Shown one piece after another: positions 8,408 to 16,292 of a stretch of DNA of 16,438 bases. Source of the stretch: a bacterium (GTDB lineage: Bacteria > Chloroflexota > Dormibacteria > UBA8260 > Bog-877); the NCBI GenBank assembly GCA_021817025.1, contig JAKAWF010000051.1:1-16438 (forward strand). The letters run 5' to 3'. The notes under the pieces are model-generated. The model was not told where the DNA came from. It did no database searches and was given only the letters and a program-made list of their open reading frames with translations. How positions within the stretch are numbered: position 1 is the first letter of the stretch; each line of letters opens with the position of its first letter. The translations under genes were made by a program, and so were the position numbers.

Positions 8408-8799
8408 CCGACATGCCTCCCAAGAGTCGCCTGTGTGTCGCTAGCGTAAGCACTTCGCCGACCCATCTGTTGCCGGGCCGAGCCGGCACGAGCCGTCCCC
8501 GGGTCCGGGGCTGCGCCCCCTCGATGTGCTGGCCCCGCCCCTGACGGCTCGGCGCCAGCGTGACTCCGCCCAGGTGCAGTGGGCGCCGGATCAGGAAGTG
8601 GGCGACCACCACGAGCCCGATCAGCGCCGGCGAGAGCCGGCGCAGGCGTAGGGTGGGCAGGCGGCTGGAGATGGCAGACATGAGCGACCAGCTCACGCTG
8701 CCTGGCTGCGCCGGGGCCGAGAGCCGCCGTCACCGCGTCCGCCGCTGAGCGGAGGCAGGTCTATACTGCGGCGCAGTCCGCAAGACCTTCCCTTTCCGG
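8408..8799. other. Divergent intergenic region between gdh and the ABC ATPase genes
   Basis: About 390-410 bp with no convincing gene. It holds the gdh ribosome site (CCTCCC 8416-8421 on +, 8 nt from the ATG). It also holds a 9-bp inverted repeat, CGAGCCGTC (8489-8497) with GACGGCTCG (8543-8551), around a G/C-rich core that includes CCCCG-GGTC-CGGGG. Near the right end is a TATACT box (8762-8767). A - strand frame covering 8307-8696 has one hydrophobic stretch, but it overlaps gdh by about 100 bp in another frame and was not accepted. Confidence 0.5.
8762..8767 (+). promoter_or_regulatory. Candidate -10 box for the truncated ATPase gene
   Basis: TATACT, five of six matches to TATAAT in a GC-rich background, 50 bp before the preferred TTG start at 8818. 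No good -35 hexamer is seen 16-18 bp upstream. The same hexamer precedes the second ATPase gene at a similar distance. Confidence 0.3.
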
Positions 8800-8817
8800 T
8801 TGCGTGAGGGCCCAGAG

Positions 8818-9600
8818 TTGGTCGTGATGCTTGAGGTCACCGGCCTCGAAACCTGCTTCCGACGGCGCGTCGGCACGGTCATGGCCGTGGACGGCCTCAG
8901 CTTCAACATCGAGGTCGGCGAGACAGTGGCCCTGGTCGGTGAGTCCGGCTGCGGCAAGACCATGACGGGTTTGTCGATCATGCAGTTGCTGCCCCCTGGG
9001 GGATTCATCGCGGCCGGCAGCATCCAGTTTGACGGCAGGGAATTGGTGGGCCTGCCCGACAAGGCCATGGGACATCTCCGCGGTCGTCAGATCGCCATGC
9101 TCTTCCAGGACCCCACGAACTCTCTCGACCCCACCATGACTGTCGGCGATCAGATCGTCGAGGCGGTGCGCATCCACCGCAAGATGTCCCGTCGTGATGC
9201 CCTGGAGAGGGCGGCCGAGATCCTCGAGCTGACCGAGGTGCCCGGACCCCGGGAGCGGCTGAGGGACTTCCCCCATCAGCTCTCGGGAGGACTGCGGCAG
9301 CGGGTCCTGCTCGCCATGGCACTCGCCTGTGAGCCCCGGCTCTTGATCGCTGACGAGCCTGCGACCACTCTCGACCGGTCCCTTCAGGTACAGATCCTGG
9401 AGCTGCTCGACCGCGTGAGACGGCGCTTCGGCATGGCGGTGCTGCTGCTGACCCGGGACGTCGGGCTGGCGTCAAGCAGGGCCGACCGGATCGTGCTGAT
9501 GCGCTCGGGGCGGATCGCCGACGGCGCCACCGCTGAAGATGTCGCGGCCAGCCCACGCCCGACCAGGCCCCTCCCCTTGAGTGCCTGGGGCCTCAAGTGA
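8818..9600 (+). CDS. Degenerate DppD/OppD-like ABC ATPase: C-terminally truncated, H-loop His replaced by Arg
   Basis: A tandem paralogue of the next gene: the two align without gaps over about 230 residues, 144 of 230 identical by hand count. From TTG 8818 the motifs fall at the same residue numbers as in the neighbour: Walker A GESGCGKT 41-48, Q-loop Q97 (FQDPTNSLDP), signature LSGGLRQR 155-162, Walker B LLIADEP with E180. The switch histidine of TH(D) is Arg here (TRD, codon CGG 9454-9456), so hydrolysis should be impaired. The protein ends (260 aa) before the oligopeptide-type C-terminal domain and its Cys cluster, and no remnant of that domain is seen in 9601-9772. Start choice: TTG 8818 with GAGGG 7 nt upstream mirrors the neighbour; ATG 8827 and TTG 8800 are alternatives. 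The frame is intact, so it may be a regulatory subunit or an early decaying copy. Confidence 0.82.
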   Translation: MVVMLEVTGLETCFRRRVGTVMAVDGLSFNIEVGETVALVGESGCGKTMTGLSIMQLLPPGGFIAAGSIQFDGRELVGLPDKAMGHLRGRQIAMLFQDPTNSLDPTMTVGDQIVEAVRIHRKMSRRDALERAAEILELTEVPGPRERLRDFPHQLSGGLRQRVLLAMALACEPRLLIADEPATTLDRSLQVQILELLDRVRRRFGMAVLLLTRDVGLASSRADRIVLMRSGRIADGATAEDVAASPRPTRPLPLSAWGLK

Positions 9601-9716
9601 GAACCCTCGGCCGGGAGGCAATCGACCAGCGGGGGGATCGAGGGGGAGGGCGCCGGAACTGGCGATGTTGCCCCCGCGGAGAGGTGGGGCTCAAGCTCCG
9701 AGCCGCGCTGGACAGC

Positions 9717-9722
9717 TATACT
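9717..9722 (+). promoter_or_regulatory. Candidate -10 box for dppD
   Basis: TATACT, 50 bp before the TTG start at 9773, in the 172-bp gap after the truncated ATPase. It matches the box 50 bp before that gene's start. No convincing -35 element is seen. Confidence 0.27.
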
Positions 9723-9772
9723 CCGGGCACCTTTTCTGGAACTTCACTCGCGGGTTGCTCAGGGACTGATAG

Positions 9773-10777
9773 TTGGCAGCGCTTCTGGAAGTCACGGACC
9801 TCAAGACCTACATCAAACAGCGGCACGGCCAGGTCCAGGCCGTGGACGGGGTCAGCCTCTACATAGAGGAGGGTGAGACCCTGGGTCTGGTGGGCGAGTC
9901 CGGCTGTGGCAAGACCATGACCGGGATGTCGGTCCTGCAGCTGCTGCCCCCAGGTGGGTACATCGCCGGGGGTAGCGTCAAGCTGGCGGATCGCGAACTG
10001 GTGGGGCTCTCAGACGATGAGATGCGTCACGTCCGCGGTAACGATGTCGCCGTGATCTTCCAGGACCCCATGACCTCGCTCAATCCCACCATGAACATCG
10101 GCACTCAGATCGCCGAGGGGGTTCGCATCCACCGCCAGGTCTCGCGCAAACAGGCCCTGGAGCGGGCCGCCGAAGTTCTGGGCCTGGTGGGGATGCCCAA
10201 TCCCAAAGAACGCCTCAAGGACTTCCCGCACCAGCTCTCAGGCGGCCTTCGTCAGCGCGTCATGATCGCCATGGCCCTCTCCTGCGAGCCCAAGCTGCTG
10301 ATTGCTGACGAGCCCACCACCGCGCTCGACGTCACCATCCAGCTGCAGATCCTGGAGTTGCTCTACAGCCTCAAGCAGAGACTCCGGATGGCGGTGTTGC
10401 TGATCACCCATGACATGGGCGTGATCGCCGGGAGGGCCGACCGGGTGAACGTGATGTACGCCGGGAAGATCGTGGAGAAGGCCCCCACTGAGGAGCTCTT
10501 CGAGTCCATGCGGCACCCCTACACCGCCGCGCTGCTGGCCTCCATCCCCCGCCTGACTCAGAACTCGAACGCCGCCCTCTACAGCATCCCAGGGCTGCCG
10601 CCGGACCTGGCACACCCCCCGGCATGGTGCCGCTTCCAGCCCCGCTGCCAGTTCGCCACGGCGCGCTGCCGGGAGGAGGAGCCGCCGTTGACGAGCGACT
10701 CTCCCGAGCATCAGTACGCCTGCTTCAACCCGGTCGGCAAGGTGAGCGCCCTGCCGGCGGCACCGCTGGCCCGTTGA
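9773..10777 (+). CDS. dppD: Peptide/nickel-type ABC transporter ATPase, DppD/OppD family
   Basis: One of the two nucleotide-binding subunits that power a Dpp/Opp importer at the inner face of the membrane. All motifs are intact: Walker A GESGCGKT 41-48, Q97, LSGGLRQR 155-162, Walker B LLIADEP 175-181 with E180, D-loop ALD, and H-loop H213 in ITHDMG. The oligopeptide-type C-terminal domain follows ([14 protein letters not shown] 248-261), with cysteines 286, 292, 299 and 317 (CRFQPRC ... C ... C). That cluster is typical of the family; an iron-sulfur cluster at this site has been reported for a mycobacterial DppD (from memory). Length 334 is standard. TTG start with AGGGA 7 nt upstream. It is followed by dppF after 49 bp. 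The cognate permeases are probably the convergent genes at 12149-14078. Confidence 0.93.
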   Translation: MAALLEVTDLKTYIKQRHGQVQAVDGVSLYIEEGETLGLVGESGCGKTMTGMSVLQLLPPGGYIAGGSVKLADRELVGLSDDEMRHVRGNDVAVIFQDPMTSLNPTMNIGTQIAEGVRIHRQVSRKQALERAAEVLGLVGMPNPKERLKDFPHQLSGGLRQRVMIAMALSCEPKLLIADEPTTALDVTIQLQILELLYSLKQRLRMAVLLITHDMGVIAGRADRVNVMYAGKIVEKAPTEELFESMRHPYTAALLASIPRLTQNSNAALYSIPGLPPDLAHPPAWCRFQPRCQFATARCREEEPPLTSDSPEHQYACFNPVGKVSALPAAPLAR

Positions 10778-10826
10778 GCCTGCCGGCCTCATGAGGTGAC
10801 GGCGAAGTGACCCAAGAACCAGCCCG

Positions 10827-11870
10827 ATGACCATCACAACCCCCAGCTCGCCCACCCAGGAAGCCGGCCAACCCAGCACCGCCTTTCTGGAGTTGCGGCA
10901 TCTGGTGAAGGAGTTCCCGGTCACCGCCGGCGCCGTCCTGCAGCGCAGGATCGGCACCGTCAAGGCGGTGTCCGACGTCTCCCTGACAGTCGCCAAAGGG
11001 GAGACCTTCGGTCTGGTGGGTGAGTCGGGATGTGGCAAGACCACGATCGGCCGGCTCATCGTCGGCCTCGAGAAGCCCACCTCCGGACAGATCTGGTTCG
11101 AGGGCAGCGACATCGCCAAGCTCAAGGGCAGGGAGTTCCGGCGGCGCCGGCGCGACCTTCAGCTCATGTTTCAGGATCCCTATGCGTCCTTGGACCCCAG
11201 AATGCACGTCGGCACCATCATTCGGGAGCCGTTGTCCGTGCAGAAGATCGGCAACCGCCAGGAGCAGGACTCCCGGGTCCGTCAGCTGCTGCAGGAGGTG
11301 GGCCTCAGCCCCAAGGCGGTCGATCTCTACCCCCATGAGTTCTCGGGCGGGCAGCGGCAGCGCATCGGGCTCGCCCGGGCCCTGACCCTCAACCCCAAGT
11401 TGATCGTCGCCGACGAGCCGGTCTCCGCCCTGGACGTCTCCATCCGGTCGCAGATCATGAACCTCATGAACGGCCTCCAGGAGACCCACGGGCTCACGTA
11501 CATCGTGATCTCGCACGATCTCTCCGTGGTCAAGTACCTCTCCGACCGGATCGGGGTCATGTACCTGGGCAAGCTGGTCGAGGTGGCCCCCAGCCAGGAC
11601 ATCTACGACCACCCGGCCCACCCCTACACCCTGGGCCTGATCAACGCCATCCCCGAGCCGGACCCCAAGCGTGAGCGCTCCAAGAACCTGCAGCCGATCA
11701 TGGGCGAGCTCCCGTCGGCGATGCATCCGCCCTCCGGGTGCCGCTTTAGGACCCGCTGCCCTCGCGCTCAGGAGATCTGTGCCCAGGAGGAGCCTCCCAT
11801 GAGGCCGTTCGGTCCGCGCCACATCGCAGCCTGTCACTTCCCCCTCCAGACACCGCTCGCCACCACCTGA
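10827..11870 (+). CDS. dppF: Peptide/nickel-type ABC transporter ATPase, DppF/OppF family
   Basis: The second ATPase, expected to heterodimerise with DppD. Walker [10 protein letters not shown] 65-73, Q116 (FQDPYASLDPRM, the classic OppF/DppF form), signature FSGGQRQR 172-179, Walker B LIVADEP 192-198 with E197, and H-loop H230 (ISHDLSVV) are all present. The C-terminal domain has HPAHPYTLGLINAIPEPDP and Cys 305, 311, 318 and 336 (CRFRTRCPRAQEIC). An Arg-rich stretch (REFRRRRRD) before the Q-loop is common in the family. Length 347 is normal. ATG 10827 has no close ribosome site; GAGGTGA lies about 27 nt upstream, followed by a short GTG frame at 10807 that ends on the overlapping TGA at 10828. 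That tiny frame may couple translation. It is the last gene of the + strand ATPase run. Confidence 0.93.
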   Translation: MTITTPSSPTQEAGQPSTAFLELRHLVKEFPVTAGAVLQRRIGTVKAVSDVSLTVAKGETFGLVGESGCGKTTIGRLIVGLEKPTSGQIWFEGSDIAKLKGREFRRRRRDLQLMFQDPYASLDPRMHVGTIIREPLSVQKIGNRQEQDSRVRQLLQEVGLSPKAVDLYPHEFSGGQRQRIGLARALTLNPKLIVADEPVSALDVSIRSQIMNLMNGLQETHGLTYIVISHDLSVVKYLSDRIGVMYLGKLVEVAPSQDIYDHPAHPYTLGLINAIPEPDPKRERSKNLQPIMGELPSAMHPPSGCRFRTRCPRAQEICAQEEPPMRPFGPRHIAACHFPLQTPLATT

Positions 11871-11883
11871 CTGGAGCTCCTCC

Positions 11884-11903
11884 CGCGACGCCATCCCGTC
11901 GCG
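11884..11903 (+). terminator. Hairpin after dppF, possible weak terminator
   Basis: CGCGACG (11884-11890) and CGTCGCG (11897-11903) form a perfect 7-bp stem around CCATCC, 14 nt after the dppF stop, inside the 278-bp convergent gap before dppC. There is no T tract. The rest of the gap has no recognisable gene. Confidence 0.35.
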
Positions 11904-12148
11904 CGTCCGATCCCGTCTCCCGGCGGCATGCGGCTTCCTTCGGATATGGCTGCCGTGCCGGGATCCGGGGAACTCCTCCGGAGCTCGACGTTCCGCCTCC
12001 GCGAGCGGCGTTGATGATGAAGGTCAAGTCGCCCGCCCGCCGTCGTCGCGCGCCAGGAACACCGCGCCCGGTGCCAGCTAGCTCTCGGCCCGTCGGGTGG
12101 GTGGGTCGCGGCCAACGGGCAGTGGGATGGACCGCTCTCGGAGTCCCC

Positions 12149-13081
12149 TCAGCGGCGCTGCAGCCTCACTTCCAGGGCGTCGCGCATTGCGTCGCCCACG
12201 AAATTGAAGGCCACCACGGTCAGAACAATCGCGATCCCAGCCGGATAGATCAGCCACCAGTACCCGTCGTAGAAGTAGGACAGCCCGTTGGAGAGCTGAC
12301 CGCCCCAGTTGGTGGCGGGAGGCGGCACCCCGATCCCCAGGTAGCTCAGCGTGGCCACGTAGAGGATCGCGTCCGCTACCTGGAAGGTGGCATTGACCAC
12401 GATCGTGCCGACCGTGTTGGGGATGATGTGCCGCAAGAGAACCCGCCGGCTACTCCCGCCCATGACCCGGACCGCCTGGACGTACTCCCTCACCCGCAGG
12501 CTCAGCGTCTCGCCGCGGACCAGCCGGGCCGGCACCAACCACGCGACCAGTCCGATCACGATGATCAGCTCGGGTATGGAGGTGGTGTAAATCGCGCCCA
12601 GCAGGATGAGCGCGAAGAGGAACGGGATCGCCAGCAAAGCGTCCACGATGCGCATCATGACGGCGTCGATCAGACCCCCTGCCAGCCCCGCCGTGGCGCC
12701 CCAGAGCACGCCGATCCCGACCGCGATCAGGGCCGCCGCGAACCCGATCTCAAGGGAACTCTGGCCCCCCAGCATGAGCCTCCCCAGGGTGTCGTACCCC
12801 ACCGGGTTTGTGCCCAGGGGATGATGGAGGCTGGGGGGGAGGTTGGCGATGTTGGGATTGTTGAAGATCTGCTGGGTCCGGTAGATGAGGGGCCCCACGA
12901 AGCTGAACAGGGTCATGAAGACGATCAGCCCCAGCCCCACGATGGCCAGCCGGTTCTCCAGGAAGACGGTCAAGATGAGCCGCCAGACAGAGCCCGAGCT
13001 GTACCCTTCCCCGCCCTCCGGAAGCATCGCGCCCGCTTCAGCCAGGGATGGCAACGGCTCGACGCGGACGTCCTCGATCAC
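12149..13081 (-). CDS. dppC: Peptide/nickel-type ABC transporter permease, DppC/OppC family
   Basis: An inner-membrane permease pairing with DppB. Residues 1-40 are a cytoplasmic tail; TM1 is about 45-66. The family motif HHPLGTNPVGYDTLGRLM (86-103) is the DppC hallmark (HPLGTDxxGRD-like, with Y for R here). Further TM segments lie at about 113-135, 141-165, 168-187, 226-247 and 275-295. The EAA loop that docks on the ATPases reads EYVQAVRVMGGSSRRVLLRH (199-218), then IIPN. Length 310 is standard. GTG 13081 is the start, with only a weak ribosome site, and it lies 52 bp after dppB. It is the last gene of the - strand dppA-B-C run, facing dppF. Confidence 0.93.
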   Translation of the reverse strand: MIEDVRVEPLPSLAEAGAMLPEGGEGYSSGSVWRLILTVFLENRLAIVGLGLIVFMTLFSFVGPLIYRTQQIFNNPNIANLPPSLHHPLGTNPVGYDTLGRLMLGGQSSLEIGFAAALIAVGIGVLWGATAGLAGGLIDAVMMRIVDALLAIPFLFALILLGAIYTTSIPELIIVIGLVAWLVPARLVRGETLSLRVREYVQAVRVMGGSSRRVLLRHIIPNTVGTIVVNATFQVADAILYVATLSYLGIGVPPPATNWGGQLSNGLSYFYDGYWWLIYPAGIAIVLTVVAFNFVGDAMRDALEVRLQRR

Positions 13082-13133
13082 CTGGTGGCCCCATGAAGCG
13101 GGCTGCTGCCTGGTGGCTGTGGATAGGAGGAGT

Positions 13134-14078
13134 TCATGACACGTAGCGAATCCGAGGGTCGGTCACGGCATAGAGAATGTCGGCGACCAGGTTGCCCAAC
13201 ACCGTGGCGACCGCCACCACCACGGTCACGCCGAGCAGGACCGGGAAGTCGTCGGAGAACGCGGCCTGCACGAAGAGCAGCCCCATACCCGGGTAGTTGA
13301 AGACACTCTCGGTGACGACGGCCCCCCCCAGGATCGCGCCCAGGCTCAGTCCAATCAGGGTGATCACCGGGATCAGGGCGTTGCGGAGCACGTGGCGGAA
13401 CAGCACCGCCCGGCGTGAGACTCCCTTGGCGCGAGCGGTCCTCACGTAGTCCTGGATGGTCTGCTCCAGCATCGAGCTGCGCGCGTAGCGGCTGAAGCCC
13501 GCCAGGGTGACCAGGGTCAGGGTGGCGACCGGCAGCACCATGCCGTTGAGCTGGGAGAAGATGCTCAGCTGATCCTGGGGGGCCTCGTAGGGGAACCAGC
13601 CGAGGGTGGCGCTGAAGAGGACTATCAGGAGCGTGCCCAACCAGAAGGTGGGCATGGAGTAGAAGATGAACGAGAGGCCGGTCAGCACGTAGTCGTCGGG
13701 CCGGTTGCGCCGGACCGCCTGCAGCATTCCGAGTGGAACCGCCAGCAGGACGGCCAGGACCAGCGAGGTGCCGACCAGGAAGAGAGTCTTGGGTATCCGC
13801 TGGGCCAGCAAGGACGACACTGGCTGGTCGAGCTTGTAGGAGAAGCCCAGGTTCCCGTGGAGCAGGTTGCTCACCCAGATGAGGTACTGGACGGGGAGTG
13901 GCTTGTTCAGCCCCAACTGGTCGGTCAGCTGCTTGATGTTGATGGCGCTGGCGCGCGGCCCCAGGATCGCCCGGATCGGGTTCCCTGGCAGCAGGTGCAG
14001 CAGGATGAAGGTGATGATCGTGACCCCGATCAACACGATGATCGCCTGCCCTACCCGCCGGAACATGTATCCGATCAT
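13134..14078 (-). CDS. dppB: Peptide/nickel-type ABC transporter permease, DppB/OppB family
   Basis: The first permease of the importer. The N-terminus MIGYMFRRVGQAIIVLIGVT and the following HLLPGNPIRAILG are diagnostic for DppB. LTDQLGLNKPLPVQYLIWV and GNLGFSYKLDQPVSSLLAQR (75-94) are the usual periplasmic-loop signatures. The EAA loop is DYVRTARAKGVSRRAVLFRH (210-229), then VLRNALIP. TESVFNYPGMGLLFVQA (256-272) and the ending DPRIRYVS are also typical. About six TM segments; 314 residues is normal. ATG 14078 has AAGGGG 9 nt upstream. A long hairpin separates it from dppA, so its mRNA level may be below that of dppA. Confidence 0.94.
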   Translation of the reverse strand: MIGYMFRRVGQAIIVLIGVTIITFILLHLLPGNPIRAILGPRASAINIKQLTDQLGLNKPLPVQYLIWVSNLLHGNLGFSYKLDQPVSSLLAQRIPKTLFLVGTSLVLAVLLAVPLGMLQAVRRNRPDDYVLTGLSFIFYSMPTFWLGTLLIVLFSATLGWFPYEAPQDQLSIFSQLNGMVLPVATLTLVTLAGFSRYARSSMLEQTIQDYVRTARAKGVSRRAVLFRHVLRNALIPVITLIGLSLGAILGGAVVTESVFNYPGMGLLFVQAAFSDDFPVLLGVTVVVAVATVLGNLVADILYAVTDPRIRYVS

Positions 14079-14127
14079 TCCTGGCTTCCCCTTCGCCTCA
14101 ACTAGCTGGCGGGAATTCTACACGTGG

Positions 14128-14159
14128 TTGGGGGCCCGGCCGTGAGGCCGGGCCCCCAG
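14128..14159 (-). promoter_or_regulatory. Long perfect stem-loop between dppA and dppB
   Basis: GGGGGCCCGGCC (14130-14141) pairs with GGCCGGGCCCCC (14146-14157) around a four-base GTGA loop, extendable to 14 bp with a T-A and a T-G pair. It lies 45-77 nt past the dppA stop and about 50 nt before dppB. No T tract follows on either strand, so it looks more like a 3' stabilising or partial-attenuation element than a full terminator. Confidence 0.7.
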
Positions 14160-14204
14160 GCTCCAACCGAGTTCGATCAGAGCCGACTTCTCACCAGCTG
14201 GCGG

Positions 14205-16175
14205 TCAGCTGAATGAGTAGTACTGCGGGTAGATCTCGTCGTAGATGCCCTGCTGGTTTACGCCCGCCTGGACGAAGCCCTGCAGGTTGCTCTTGTACAT
14301 GGTGAGCTGGTAGGGGCCGTTGGGCATCCACACCACCGGCAGCTGCTGAGCCAGGTAGTCCTCGTACTTGAAGAGGGCTGCGATCTCGGCAGTCTGACTC
14401 GGAGCGGTGTGGGTCGCGGTGATGTTGGCGTCGTTGGTCGGGTTCGTGTAGTCACCGGCGTTGCTGCCGGCACCGGTGGCGAAGAGCTCCCCGCCGGTCG
14501 GGAAGTAGTCGGGCGAGTAGACCCAGCCACCGCCCCAGTCGGCCATGTCCCAGCCACTGCAGGGAGTGGCCGCAGTGCAGCCGCCGAAAGCGGTGCTGAT
14601 GACCTGCGAGAACGGCGCGCTCTTCAGGTTGATGGTGATCCCGGCGACCGACTGCATGGTGGACTTCATCGCTTCCATCTGGTTGGTCAGCTCGGTCGCG
14701 CCGCTCGCGTACAGAAGGCCGAAGGTCAGCGGCTGGCCGGCCTTGATGCCCGCACCGCAGGCGCCGGAGCCGCTCCCGGCCGTTGCACAGACCGTGGAGC
14801 CACCGGGTGTGACCTTCCAGCCGTGGTCCTTGAGCAGGCTCACGGCCTTGGTCGGACTGTAGGGATAGACCTGACCGTTGTACTCCAGCGGACTCTCGTC
14901 AGGGTTCTTGACCGGGTACCCCGGCACTGGGCCGTTGTTGATGGTGCCGATGCCAGCCCCGAAGTCCTTGATGTACTGGGGCTGGTTGACCAGCGATTGG
15001 AAGGCCTGCCGGAAGTACAGCTGCTTCATGATCGGCCCGGTCGTCGGGTTGGTGAAGTTGTAGGGGAAGTAGACGATCCCGAAGTCGTACCACGGGTTGT
15101 AGAGGTAGTGCTGGGTCTTCTCCAGGGAGGCCTTCTGGGCCAGGTCCTGGGTCGGGATGTAGCCGATGGTCAGGCTGCCGCTGCGCAGCGCGTTGAACTC
15201 GGCGGTGTCGGTGGTGAACGGCAACTCCTCGAAGGCGGAGATGGTCGGCTTGGGGGAACCCGAGTAGTTCTTGTTGGGGACCATCTTGACGAAGCCGCCG
15301 GTCGTGAACTGGCTCAGCTTGAAGGGGCCGTCGACCACCTGCCACAGCGGGTTGGTGGCGTAGGTGCTGAGGCTCTGCGACTGGGTGTTGAGGAACTGGG
15401 CCACGCCCAGAGCCCCACTCGTGCCCGTGCCCGGGTTGGCCGGGAGGTAGGACTTGGCCGGAAGGCCGTCCGCCGCCGGAGCGAGGATCCGGGCCTCGGC
15501 GGTGGCGTCGTTGGCGAGGCTGACCGGGCCGGCGGTGGTGAGCTCGTCCCACGAAGCCGAGGGCATCGGGTAGATCTGGCTCAGCTCGTTGTAGGTGTAC
15601 CAGGTCGGGTTGTAGGAACCGTTGAGATCGAACTGGACCTTGTTGCTCCCGATCGCCGTGTAGCTGATCACGTTCTGGGGGAACCCGCCGGGAACGGCGG
15701 CGCCCCAGCCGGGGCCAGGCGCGGTGCTGGTCCCCACCGTCGGCGACTTGGGATCAGTGACCGCGCTCAGAAGGTTCATCCAGAAGACGACGTCCCGGGC
15801 GGTGATCGGTGTTCCGTTGGACCACTGCCAGTTCTTGAGGGTGATCGTCACCTTGGAGTTGTTGTTCGAGAAAACCGGCGCGTTGGCGACGCTGAGCGCC
15901 GAGTTGAGAACCGGCTCCCCGTTCTTGCCGAACCAGTAGAGGGGGAGGTACATGTTCTGAGAGAAGTCGGAGAGATTGGTGACGCTGAAGTAGGAGCCGC
16001 TCGCCAGCGGCAGGATGTAGTTGGGGGGAGCGCTTGGACCCTCGGCGAATGTCACCGTCCCCCCGGTGATGGTCTTGGGGGCAGTGGTGGTGCCTCCACA
16101 GGCGGCCACGAAGAGGGCTGCCGCGGCAGCCACCCCCGCCATCCGCCAGAACGACATCTTCGGCATGCTTATCAC
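14205..16175 (-). CDS. dppA: Substrate-binding lipoprotein of a peptide/nickel-type ABC transporter (SBP family 5)
   Basis: It captures the substrate outside the membrane and delivers it to DppBC. The N-terminus has KMSFWR, a hydrophobic stretch 12-24, and a lipobox VAAC with C26 as the lipidation site, followed by GGTTT. The mature part follows the family 5 plan: LPLYWFGKNGEPVLNSALSV, KVTITLKNWQWSNGTPITAR (the TFTLR-W-DG-P-TA-D region), WQVVDGPFKLSQF, FRQAFQSLVNQPQYIKDF, and SPDYFPTGGELFATG near the end. At 656 residues it is longer than the common 500-560. Two Cys pairs (VCATAGSGSGAC and GGCTAATPCSGW) could form disulfides. GTG 16175 is chosen because GGAGGG lies about 12 nt upstream; ATG 16166 is possible. 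The ligand (peptide, nickel, sugar) cannot be told from the sequence. Confidence 0.93.
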   Translation of the reverse strand: MISMPKMSFWRMAGVAAAAALFVAACGGTTTAPKTITGGTVTFAEGPSAPPNYILPLASGSYFSVTNLSDFSQNMYLPLYWFGKNGEPVLNSALSVANAPVFSNNNSKVTITLKNWQWSNGTPITARDVVFWMNLLSAVTDPKSPTVGTSTAPGPGWGAAVPGGFPQNVISYTAIGSNKVQFDLNGSYNPTWYTYNELSQIYPMPSASWDELTTAGPVSLANDATAEARILAPAADGLPAKSYLPANPGTGTSGALGVAQFLNTQSQSLSTYATNPLWQVVDGPFKLSQFTTGGFVKMVPNKNYSGSPKPTISAFEELPFTTDTAEFNALRSGSLTIGYIPTQDLAQKASLEKTQHYLYNPWYDFGIVYFPYNFTNPTTGPIMKQLYFRQAFQSLVNQPQYIKDFGAGIGTINNGPVPGYPVKNPDESPLEYNGQVYPYSPTKAVSLLKDHGWKVTPGGSTVCATAGSGSGACGAGIKAGQPLTFGLLYASGATELTNQMEAMKSTMQSVAGITINLKSAPFSQVISTAFGGCTAATPCSGWDMADWGGGWVYSPDYFPTGGELFATGAGSNAGDYTNPTNDANITATHTAPSQTAEIAALFKYEDYLAQQLPVVWMPNGPYQLTMYKSNLQGFVQAGVNQQGIYDEIYPQYYSFS

Positions 16176-16209
16176 GAGTCTGTCTACCCTCCTGTGCCCT
16201 GGTCTTGGT

Positions 16210-16253
16210 CCCGCCAGCCCACGGTGGCGGGTGCGTGGGAATCCGCTCCACGC
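16210..16253 (-). promoter_or_regulatory. Two adjacent hairpins in the dppA leader
   Basis: CCCGCCA (16210-16216) pairs with TGGCGGG (16225-16231), and GCGTGG (16233-16238) pairs with CCACGC (16248-16253). They are one base apart and would open the dppA 5' leader if transcription starts near 16258. No known riboswitch class is recognised. Confidence 0.4.
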
Positions 16254-16264
16254 AGTCTTGAGAT

Positions 16265-16292
16265 CTTAGACGGCTTGGCGCGCCCCTGTCAT
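16265..16292 (-). promoter_or_regulatory. Candidate sigma-70-type promoter for dppA
   Basis: On the - strand, ATGACA (16292-16287, five of six matches to TTGACA) is followed after 16 bp by TCTAAG (16270-16265, four of six to TATAAT), about 90 bp before the dppA start. A second TTGACA lies just upstream at about 16320-16325 but lacks a matching -10. From 16293 to the window end nothing else is recognised. Confidence 0.35.

Noticed and set aside
8307..8696. Small - strand frame with one hydrophobic stretch upstream of gdh
   Set aside because: It overlaps the gdh N-terminus by about 100 bp in another frame, and its second half is composition-driven, with no recognisable domain or clear ribosome site.
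12011..13096. + strand open frame opposite dppC
   Set aside because: A shadow of a clear permease with EAA loop and TM segments; the + translation is low complexity (His/Gln/Asp-rich).
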